A program made the translations under genes and the position numbers. A DNA stretch of 64,000 bases from Streptomyces sp. NBC_01445 (GTDB taxonomy: Bacteria; Actinomycetota; Actinomycetes; Streptomycetales; Streptomycetaceae): NCBI RefSeq assembly GCF_035918235.1, contig NZ_CP109485.1, positions 7,541,001-7,605,000 on the forward strand, read 5' to 3'. Of this stretch, positions 58,402-64,000 are shown one piece after another; within the stretch, counting starts at the first letter, position 1, and the number at the start of each line of letters is the position of its first letter. The notes below the pieces were generated by a model, which saw only the letters and a list, made by a program, of their open reading frames with translations, did not search any database and was not told the DNA's origin.

Positions 58402-59817
58402 GTGACGTCCCGTATCCCGCGCGACTCCAGGCTCCGACTCGTCCGCCCGCGCACCCTCGCCGCCGCCCCCGTGCGGACCGACGGAGTGGTGACCCAGGCA
58501 CGCCCGCCCCGCCCGGCGCCCCGCCCGCCGGAGGGCACCCCACCCCCGGCGGAACTGGCCCGCATGGCCCGCCGCGGCCTCGCCGACGCCGTCCGCGTGG
58601 CCCGCTGGGCCGACGCCGTCCTCAGCCCCGGCAGCGGCCACGGCACCCCCGACGGCAGGGGCGCCCTGTCCCCACCCACCGCCGAACGCGCGGCGGCCGA
58701 CCTGGACCTGACCCCGCGACAGGTCCGCGCGGACTGGGACACCGCACGCCTCGCGGGCCTCGTCGAGGTGCACGGCGACAGCGCGCGCCCCGGCTGGCGC
58801 CTGCGCGCCTGGGACCGTGACGACACCGCCGTGCTGCGCGGCTGGGTCGCGCTCTTCGACGCCTGGTCCCTGGCCCACCCCGCCGACAAGAGCCTGGAGG
58901 CCGCCGCGGTCGCCGAGGTCGTCGAGGCGATGCCCCAGGTGCTCTCCCTCCTCCAGCTCTCGGCCGGCCCGGTCCCCGTACCGCAGCTCCTCGATCTGCT
59001 CGGCCAGCGCGTCGAGGAACTGCGCACGGAACGCTGCGAGATCCCCTACGGCCCGCAGCCCGAGCCCACCGACACCGCGACCGCCACCACCGGCACCACC
59101 CTCCCCCCGCTCCTCGACTGGGCCCTGCACGGCCTCGCCGCCGTCGGTGCCCTCACCTACGCCGACAGCCAGGCCACCCTCACGCCGCTCGGCAGCTGGG
59201 CGGTCTGGGTCAAGCTGGAGCAGATCTGCGTGGCCGCCCAGTCCCCGGCGGGCAACATCGAGCAGTCCGCCGATGCCATGCTCAGAGGCTGCGCACGGCT
59301 GCGCCCGAACGCGGCCCGCGCCGAATACCGCGCCTGGCTCGCCGCCCGCCCCGTCGGCAGCGCCGTCACCGAGCTGATCGCCGCCGCCCGCGGCGAGGAC
59401 GCCCTGCTGCGCGGGCTCGCATTCGAGGCCCTGCGCGTCGTCGGAGCCCCCGCCGAGCCCGTCGTCCGGGCCGTCGCCGACGAGCCGCCCCTGCGCCCCT
59501 ACGCGCTGCTGTGGCTCGCCGAGTACGAGGGAGCCGATCCCGAGGACGTCCACATGGTGCTGACCCGCGAGGAGACGACCTGGCTGTGGGTGGACACCGC
59601 GGCGGCCGTCGCGGACCACGGCGAGGCCCAGCTCCTCGTACGCCACCTGGAGTCCGCCGTGCAGCCCACCGTGCCGGCCCTCCTCGACGAGGTCCGGGCG
59701 GCCGGGCACCCGCGCACTGTCCAGGTCCTCGTCGCGCTGGCCGCCGCGCACCCGGACCCGGCGCTCGCCAAGGCCGTCCGCCGGGCCGCCTTCCAGGTGC
59801 ACACCGGAGGCGCGTGA
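58402..59817 (+). CDS. Hypothetical alanine-rich protein with N-terminal DNA-binding-like segment
   Basis: A 471-residue cytoplasmic protein I cannot assign. A Pro/Arg-rich N-terminus is followed by TAERAAADLDLTPRQVRADW and LAGLVEVHGDSARPGWRLR, which resemble a small winged helix. Then comes a helical middle (LAHPADKSLEAAAVAEVVEA; LLDWALHGLAAVGALTYADS; LTPLGSWAVWVKLEQICVAA). The C-terminal third (LRGLAFEALRVVGAPAEPVV; PALLDEVRAAGHPRTVQVLV) looks like HEAT-type helical repeats. The start is the GTG at 58402 with GGAAG upstream; a longer basic N-terminal extension is less likely. Confidence 0.75.
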   Translation: MTSRIPRDSRLRLVRPRTLAAAPVRTDGVVTQARPPRPAPRPPEGTPPPAELARMARRGLADAVRVARWADAVLSPGSGHGTPDGRGALSPPTAERAAADLDLTPRQVRADWDTARLAGLVEVHGDSARPGWRLRAWDRDDTAVLRGWVALFDAWSLAHPADKSLEAAAVAEVVEAMPQVLSLLQLSAGPVPVPQLLDLLGQRVEELRTERCEIPYGPQPEPTDTATATTGTTLPPLLDWALHGLAAVGALTYADSQATLTPLGSWAVWVKLEQICVAAQSPAGNIEQSADAMLRGCARLRPNAARAEYRAWLAARPVGSAVTELIAAARGEDALLRGLAFEALRVVGAPAEPVVRAVADEPPLRPYALLWLAEYEGADPEDVHMVLTREETTWLWVDTAAAVADHGEAQLLVRHLESAVQPTVPALLDEVRAAGHPRTVQVLVALAAAHPDPALAKAVRRAAFQVHTGGA

Positions 59818-59833
59818 CGCCGCGCCCCTGCGA

Positions 59834-60259
59834 TCAGGCCGGTATCTGCGGCGCGTACGTCCCGAAGCTCCACACGTTGCCCTCGGCGTCCTTGGCCATG
59901 TAGTCCCGGGAGCCGTAGTCCTGGTCCGTCGGGGGCATCAGGATCTCCACGCCGTGCTCGACGGCCCGGCGGTGATGGGCGTCGACGTCGTCCACGACGA
60001 CATAGATCCCGGTCGGGCCCGCGCCCTTCATGGCCTCGTCGAAGCGGCCGCCGCGGCCCTTCGAGCCGAGCATCACCGCGCCGTTCCCGTAGGTCAGCTC
60101 GGCGTGCATCACCGAGCCGCCCTCGCCCTCGTGCACGGCCGCGGCGGTGAAGCCGAACGCCGAGGTCAGCTGCTCGATCGCGGCCTTCGCGTCGGCGTAC
60201 AGCAAGGACGGGTAGAAACTCGCGCGCCCCTCCCCCTTCGTACCGCTCACTGTGCTCAC
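59834..60259 (-). CDS. VOC-superfamily (glyoxalase-like) protein
   Basis: A 141-residue protein of the glyoxalase/bleomycin-resistance fold, with paired beta-alpha-beta-beta-beta modules: SFYPSLLYADAKAAIEQLTS and GGSVMHAELTYGNGAVMLGS in the first, and GIYVVVDDVDAHHRRAVEHG with DYMAKDAEGNVWSFGTYAP in the second. It resembles the PhnB/YaeR-like group of small VOC proteins without a known substrate. It starts at a GTG at 60259, 82 bp after the zinc-peptidase gene on the same strand. Confidence 0.85.
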   Translation of the reverse strand: MSTVSGTKGEGRASFYPSLLYADAKAAIEQLTSAFGFTAAAVHEGEGGSVMHAELTYGNGAVMLGSKGRGGRFDEAMKGAGPTGIYVVVDDVDAHHRRAVEHGVEILMPPTDQDYGSRDYMAKDAEGNVWSFGTYAPQIPA

Positions 60260-60341
60260 TCCTTCTTCGCCGGTCGGGACTGTGCTGCCGAATCCAGACT
60301 GGCACCCGGCACTGACAATCCGCCCGGCGAGCCGGCCGCGC

Positions 60342-61220
60342 TCACCGGAACGTGTTGCACCGCGCCATGTCGCCGGTGCGGTAGCCCTCGTAGAACCACT
60401 CCTGGCGCTGCTGGGCCGAGCCGTGCGTCCAGGACTCGGGCGTCACCCGGCCCTGGAACTTCTCCTGGATCCGGTCGTCGCCGACGGCGGCCGCCGCGTC
60501 CAGGCCGTCGCGGATGTCCGCGTCGGTGAGGTTCGTGATCAGCGGCTTGCCCGTCTTGTCGTCGGGCGTCGTCGTCGCGTGGTGCGCCCACACCCCTGCG
60601 TAGCAGTCCGCCTGGAGCTCGACCCGCACCGCGTTGCTGTTCTGGCCCGTACGCCCGTCCTGGGAGCGCTGGAGCGTCCCCATCAGGTTCTGGACGTGGT
60701 GTCCGTACTCGTGCGCCACCACGTACGCCTGCGCGAAGGGTCCGCCGCTGGAGCCGAACTTGGTGCGCAGGTCGTTGAAGAAGCCCAGGTCCAGATAGAC
60801 CTTGCGGTCGCCCGGGCAGTAGAACGGCCCGACCGCCGAGGTCGCCGTGCCGCACGCCGTCTGGACCTGGCCGGTGAAGAACACGGTCTGCGCGGGGGAG
60901 TAGGTGCCCCTGCGGTCGCGGAACTCCTGACGCCAGTAGTCCTGGACGCTGTTGACGACCGCCACGATGCGGCAGTCCTCCTTGCTGTTCGCGTCCTGGC
61001 CCGTACGGCAGTCCTGGCTCACCTGGGCCGCGGACGAGACGGTGGTGTCGGGTTCGCCGCCGCCGGAGGACAGGCCGAATTCGTCGGTGCCGAAGAAGAG
61101 GCCGACCAGAAGGGCGAGCAGCCCCGCGAGGCCGCCGCCGATGGTCCGCCGGCCGCCGGGGACCCGGCGCCTGTCCTGGACCTCGGAGGTGTCCAGGTCG
61201 GCGTCGTCGTCGAACTGCAT
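60342..61220 (-). CDS. Membrane-anchored neutral zinc metallopeptidase (YpfJ-like)
   Basis: A 292-residue protein of the neutral zinc metallopeptidase (PF04228-type) family. One membrane segment (about residues 27-45) places the rest outside. The zinc motif HEYGHH has ligands His170 and His174 with catalytic Glu171. Other family pieces are VFFTGQVQTACGTATSAVGP, FYCPGDRKVYLDLGFF and VRVELQADCYAGVWAHH with the third ligand Glu. The ending is EWFYEGYRTGDMARCNTF. The physiological substrate is unknown. The ATG at 61220 begins the conserved acidic N-terminus MQFDDDADLD. Confidence 0.9.
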   Translation of the reverse strand: MQFDDDADLDTSEVQDRRRVPGGRRTIGGGLAGLLALLVGLFFGTDEFGLSSGGGEPDTTVSSAAQVSQDCRTGQDANSKEDCRIVAVVNSVQDYWRQEFRDRRGTYSPAQTVFFTGQVQTACGTATSAVGPFYCPGDRKVYLDLGFFNDLRTKFGSSGGPFAQAYVVAHEYGHHVQNLMGTLQRSQDGRTGQNSNAVRVELQADCYAGVWAHHATTTPDDKTGKPLITNLTDADIRDGLDAAAAVGDDRIQEKFQGRVTPESWTHGSAQQRQEWFYEGYRTGDMARCNTFR

Positions 61221-61348
61221 GGCCGCACCGCCCTCTGCCGCACGTCAGGGGCGGCGGCCGCCGCCCAACGCCCACTATCAGACACTTCGTGGCGGTCTGC
61301 CCCTCGGCCCCGGAACAGCACGGCGGAAACCTGTTTGCATCGTCCCGT

Positions 61349-61384
61349 TAGACTTGGCCCATGGCCATTCTCCGCACGCACTAG
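61349..61384 (+). promoter_or_regulatory. Putative promoter and 7-codon leader ORF (MAILRTH) before the ABC-F gene
   Basis: TAGACT (61349-61354) is a good -10 hexamer whose expected start point falls at or near the ATG at 61361. The ORF ATG..TAG (61361-61384) encodes MAILRTH. This would be a leaderless upstream ORF ending 58 nt before the ABC-F GTG. ABC-F genes of the antibiotic-resistance type are often controlled by leader-peptide attenuation, so a regulatory role is plausible; no -35 is obvious. Confidence 0.45.
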
Positions 61385-61442
61385 ACGGCTCATCGCCCTC
61401 AGTAGCCCTTCCGCCGTCCATTCCCTGCTCAGGAGTCTGTCC

Positions 61443-63041
61443 GTGATCACCGCTTCGGCCATCGAGTTGCGCGCCGGCGCTCGCATCCTCATCGAGAACG
61501 CCACCTTCCGTATCGCCAAGGGCGACCGCATCGGCCTGGTCGGACGCAACGGCGCTGGCAAGACGACCCTCACCAAGTGCCTCGCCGGTGAGGGCACCCC
61601 GGCCGGCGGCACGATCGCCCGCTCCGGAGAGGTCGGCTACCTCCCGCAGGATCCCCGCACCGGCGACCTCGACGTCCTGGCCCGCGACCGCATCCTGTCC
61701 GCGCGCGGCCTGGACACGCTGATCCAGAAGATGCGGGACAACGAGCAGCGCATCGCCAACGGCACGGGCGCCACGCGCGCGAAGGCCCTCAAGCAGTACG
61801 AGCGCCAGGAGACGGAGTTCCTCACCAAGGGCGGATACGCCGCCGAGGCCGAGGCCGCCACCATCGCCGCCGCGCTCAACCTGCCCGACCGCGTGCTCGG
61901 ACAGCCCCTGCACACGCTCTCCGGCGGTCAGCGCCGCCGTATCGAGCTGGCCCGCATCCTCTTCTCGGACGCCGACACCCTGCTCCTCGACGAGCCCACG
62001 AACCACCTCGACGCCGACTCCATCGTCTGGCTGCGCGACTACCTCAGGACGTACCGCGGCGGCTTCATCGTGATCTCCCATGACGTCGACCTCGTCGAGA
62101 CGGTCGTCAACAAGGTGTTCTACCTGGACGCGAACCGCTCCCAGATCGACGTCTACAACATGGGCTGGAAGCTCTACCAGCAGCAGCGCGAGGCCGACGA
62201 GAAGCGCCGCAAGCGCGAGCGCCAGAACGCCGAGAAGAAGGCCGCGGCCCTCAACTCCCAGGCCGACAAGATGCGCGCCAAGGCGACCAAGACCGTCGCC
62301 GCGCAGAACATGGCCAAGCGCGCCGACCGGCTGCTCGCCGGGCTCGACGCGGTCCGCGTCTCCGACAAGGTCGCCAAGCTGCGCTTCCCCGAGCCCTCCC
62401 CGTGCGGCAAGACACCGCTGATGGCCGAGGGCCTGTCGAAGTCGTACGGCTCCCTGGAGATCTTCACCGACGTCGACCTGGCCATCGACAAGGGCTCGCG
62501 CGTCGTCATCCTCGGCCTCAACGGCGCCGGCAAGACCACCCTGCTCAAGCTGCTCGGCGGCGCCGAGAAGCCGGACACCGGCGAGATCATCGAGGGCCAC
62601 GGCCTCAAGCTCGGCTACTACGCGCAGGAGCACGAGACCCTCGACCCCGAGCGCACGGTCCTGGAGAACATGCGCTCCGCCGCCCCCGACCTGGACCTGG
62701 TCGAGGTGCGCAAGACGCTGGGCTCGTTCCTGTTCTCCGGGGACGACGTCGACAAGCCGGCCGGTGTCCTGTCCGGCGGCGAGAAGACCCGCCTCGCGCT
62801 CGCGACGCTCGTCGTGTCCTCCGCGAACGTGCTGCTCCTCGACGAGCCCACCAACAACCTCGACCCGGCCAGCCGCGAGGAGATCCTCGGCGCGCTGCGC
62901 ACCTACAAGGGCGCCGTCGTCCTCGTCACCCACGACGAGGGCGCCGTGGACGCGCTCCAGCCGGAGCGGATCATCCTGCTGCCCGACGGCGTCGAGGACC
63001 TCTGGGGCCAGGACTACGCGGATCTGGTCAGCCTCGCCTGA
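61443..63041 (+). CDS. ABC-F family ATPase
   Basis: A 532-residue soluble protein with two ABC domains and no membrane segments. Members act on the ribosome (translation factors such as EttA, or antibiotic-resistance proteins). The first domain has Walker A VGRNGAGKTTLTK, signature TLSGGQRRRIELA and Walker B LLLDEPTNHLDADS. The interdomain linker, rich in Lys/Arg/Glu (EADEKRRKRERQNAEKKAAA), is the P-site tRNA-interacting motif region. The second domain has GLNGAGKTTLLK, VLSGGEKTRLAL and LLLDEPTNNLDPAS. The start is the GTG at 61443 with AGGAG eight bases upstream. Confidence 0.92.
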   Translation: MITASAIELRAGARILIENATFRIAKGDRIGLVGRNGAGKTTLTKCLAGEGTPAGGTIARSGEVGYLPQDPRTGDLDVLARDRILSARGLDTLIQKMRDNEQRIANGTGATRAKALKQYERQETEFLTKGGYAAEAEAATIAAALNLPDRVLGQPLHTLSGGQRRRIELARILFSDADTLLLDEPTNHLDADSIVWLRDYLRTYRGGFIVISHDVDLVETVVNKVFYLDANRSQIDVYNMGWKLYQQQREADEKRRKRERQNAEKKAAALNSQADKMRAKATKTVAAQNMAKRADRLLAGLDAVRVSDKVAKLRFPEPSPCGKTPLMAEGLSKSYGSLEIFTDVDLAIDKGSRVVILGLNGAGKTTLLKLLGGAEKPDTGEIIEGHGLKLGYYAQEHETLDPERTVLENMRSAAPDLDLVEVRKTLGSFLFSGDDVDKPAGVLSGGEKTRLALATLVVSSANVLLLDEPTNNLDPASREEILGALRTYKGAVVLVTHDEGAVDALQPERIILLPDGVEDLWGQDYADLVSLA

Positions 63042-63446
63042 CCCGCCCGCGTCCGCTTCTGCGCCCCCTTCCGGGCGCGCACGATCACGGTCGGCCGTCA
63101 GCACGGCTTGATCGAAAGCCTGATCCACTCGGTATGGATCATTCGGCCGATCCGTGATCCATCATCTGAGTGAGATCTCCTCGTACCGCGGTGTGTCCTA
63201 CACGCATTTTGTCGCCGCACCCCCGCCGGGGTCCTTGTGCCGCCTGGCAAGGCGCTGACCTGGCCCTTCGCGGGGAACCCCGTTTCCGGCCCCGCCCGGG
63301 TGCGCCCGGAACCTTCCGTTCCACTCGTGTCGGCCGCTTCCCGACCGCACAAGCTCGTCGTACGGACCTTGCCGAATGGGTGGCCAGGAAGCCCGGGAGG
63401 GGTGATCATGAGAAGTCCAGAGCGCACTTCCCATGAGGAGGCACGG
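63042..63446. other. Intergenic region before the small HTH gene
   Basis: This 405-bp region contains no supported gene. Its notable feature is the TGATCCA array at 63121-63162 (listed separately). The rest, up to the GAGGAG ribosome site at 63435, shows only general GC-rich sequence with short CCGCACCCC-type words. Confidence 0.4.
63121..63162. promoter_or_regulatory. Operator-like array of three TGATCCA sites
   Basis: TGATCCA (63121-63127), its inverted copy TGGATCA (63135-63141) and TGATCCA again (63155-63161) lie within 42 bp. The first pair is a perfect inverted repeat with a 7-nt spacer. The second pair extends to ATGGATCA/TGATCCAT (63134-63141 and 63155-63162) with a 13-nt spacer. The region lies between the ABC-F stop and the small HTH gene. 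Confidence 0.55.
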
Positions 63447-63671
63447 GTGGCCGAGACTCTGAAGAAGGGCAGCCGGGTAACCGGCGCCGCGCGCGACAAG
63501 CTCGCGGCAGACCTGAAGAAGAAGTACGACTCCGGTGCGAGCATCCGAGCGCTGGCCGAGGAAACCGGCCGCTCGTATGGGTTCGTGCACCGGATGCTCA
63601 GTGAGTCGGGAGTCACGCTGCGAGGTCGCGGCGGGGCTACACGCGGCAAGAAGGCGACCGCGGCCGGCTGA
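63447..63671 (+). CDS. Small helix-turn-helix protein
   Basis: A 74-residue basic protein with one HTH: the core is GASIRALAEETGRSYGFVHRML (helices 2-3), preceded by TGAARDKLAADLKKKYDS and followed by a Gly/Arg/Lys-rich tail (RGRGGATRGKKATAAG). Close versions are widespread in Streptomyces and are likely DNA-binding; no regulon is known to me. The start is the GTG at 63447 with GAGGAG six bases upstream. The longer frame upstream (from about 63237) is not supported. Confidence 0.85.
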   Translation: MAETLKKGSRVTGAARDKLAADLKKKYDSGASIRALAEETGRSYGFVHRMLSESGVTLRGRGGATRGKKATAAG

Positions 63672-63704
63672 CCCGGGCAGTGCACAGGCTTCGATGGTGA
63701 CCAC

Positions 63705-63724
63705 CCGGTCGGTCCGCCGACCGG
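63705..63724 (+). terminator. 8-bp hairpin after the small HTH gene
   Basis: CCGGTCGG (63705-63712) pairs perfectly with CCGACCGG (63717-63724) around a TCCG tetraloop. It begins 33 bp after the HTH stop and precedes the enoyl-CoA hydratase promoter region. Confidence 0.65.
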
Positions 63725-63745
63725 CCGGTTGGTTACTGTGCAGTA

Positions 63746-63764
63746 GTTTCGAGGGCGTCGAAAC
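63746..63764. promoter_or_regulatory. GTTTCGA/TCGAAAC palindrome before the enoyl-CoA hydratase gene
   Basis: GTTTCGA (63746-63752) and TCGAAAC (63758-63764) form a perfect inverted repeat with a 5-nt spacer, 36 bp before the start. It fits an operator for a regulator of this gene. Confidence 0.4.
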
Positions 63765-63800
63765 GTCCTCGACCGACTGCGCACACCATCGGAGGCACAC

Positions 63801-64000
63801 ATGGCTTCGCCCGACAGCGGATCCGGCTCGCTCGCGCCGGTACTCGACAAGGACGGGGTCCGCCTCACCGTCGACGGCTCCATCGCCACGGTGACGCTGA
63901 CCAACCCGGACAAGCGCAACGCCCAAAGTCCCGCTCTGTGGCGGGCGTTGGCCGACGCCGGGAAGTCCCTGCCGGGCAGCGTGCGCGTCGTCGTACTGCG
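63801..64000 (+). CDS. Enoyl-CoA hydratase/isomerase family protein (partial)
   Basis: The window ends within this gene; 66 codons are visible. The N-terminus (VRLTVDGSIATVTLTNPDKR, then NAQSPALWRALADAGKSLPG and VRVVVLR) is the start of the crotonase fold. That fold hydrates or isomerises acyl-CoA esters in fatty-acid or aromatic breakdown. The ATG at 63801 has GGAGG five bases upstream. The catalytic Glu residues are beyond the edge, so activity cannot be judged. Confidence 0.85.
   Translation, partial: MASPDSGSGSLAPVLDKDGVRLTVDGSIATVTLTNPDKRNAQSPALWRALADAGKSLPGSVRVVVL

Noticed and set aside
1..64000. CRISPR array, prophage, insertion sequence, tRNA or rRNA
   Set aside because: No regular spacer repeats, integrase or transposase genes, or RNA-gene patterns were found. 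The repeats seen are short hairpins or tandem repeats.

Overview
The window is a stretch of a Streptomyces chromosome, or of a very close actinomycete. It is uniformly very GC-rich with strong third-position GC and many GTG starts. It carries several Streptomyces signature genes: a complete ectABCD ectoine/5-hydroxyectoine operon, an SCO1860-type LAETG-anchored surface protein, a SAV_915-type small protein, a mycothiol-type DinB-like protein and an S37 secreted peptidase. No tRNA, rRNA, phage, IS or CRISPR sequence was seen. The region reads as core or near-core chromosome rather than an island.

Layout. 1-2 kb: a sugar ABC substrate-binding lipoprotein (cut by the left edge) behind a DeoR regulator. 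2.4-4.1 kb: a SAV_915-type protein and a LysA-like decarboxylase whose PLP lysine is replaced by arginine. 4.1-7.2 kb: divergent uronate dehydrogenase and kdgD, plus a TIM-barrel-like protein translationally coupled to kdgD. 7.3-16 kb: a secreted peptidase, MFS exporter, DinB-like protein, MBL hydrolase, secreted HAD phosphatase, XRE regulator, purine permease and a membrane protein. 16-20.6 kb: a PBP and a two-component system with a membrane partner. 20.7-25.1 kb: an IclR/GNAT pair divergent from ketoglutarate-semialdehyde dehydrogenase, then DUF1349 and DsbA-like genes. 25.2-28.1 kb: a class V aminotransferase, and a MarR regulator divergent from an Old Yellow Enzyme with two matching palindromic operators. 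28.2-31.5 kb: ectABCD. 31.9-35.5 kb: an aminotransferase, an amidohydrolase and the LAETG protein. 35.5-53.6 kb: a large cobalamin locus. 53.7-55.2 kb: a phosphate transporter operon with a PHO box. 55.4-64 kb: a GH25 lysozyme, class II aldolase, alpha/beta hydrolase, a large hypothetical protein, VOC protein, zinc peptidase, ABC-F protein with a possible leader peptide, small HTH protein and a partial enoyl-CoA hydratase.

How genes work together. Udh (uronate to aldarate), KdgD (5-dehydro-4-deoxyglucarate to 2,5-dioxopentanoate) and the dehydrogenase at 22 kb (2,5-dioxopentanoate to 2-oxoglutarate) form most of an oxidative uronate/aldarate route. Only the aldarate dehydratase/cycloisomerase steps are not seen here. 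The IclR gene at 21 kb is the best candidate regulator, and a similar motif lies at the predicted kdgD start point. The cobalamin locus (cobD-cobQ-cobN-chlID-cobO-cobB-cobI, then cobM-cbiET-cbiGH-cbiX-cobC) lies downstream of a clear cobalamin riboswitch. Its genes overlap by a few bases almost throughout, and a ZIP transporter is inserted in the opposite orientation. Two of its enzymes carry short GC-hairpin repeats inside the reading frame.

Most promising for follow-up: the lysine-less LysA paralog, the twin promoters and shared IclR-like motif of the uronate genes, the in-frame repeat insertions in cobB and cobQ, the duplicated 3' end of ectD, the seven-codon leader ORF before the ABC-F gene, and the triple TGATCCA array near 63.1 kb.
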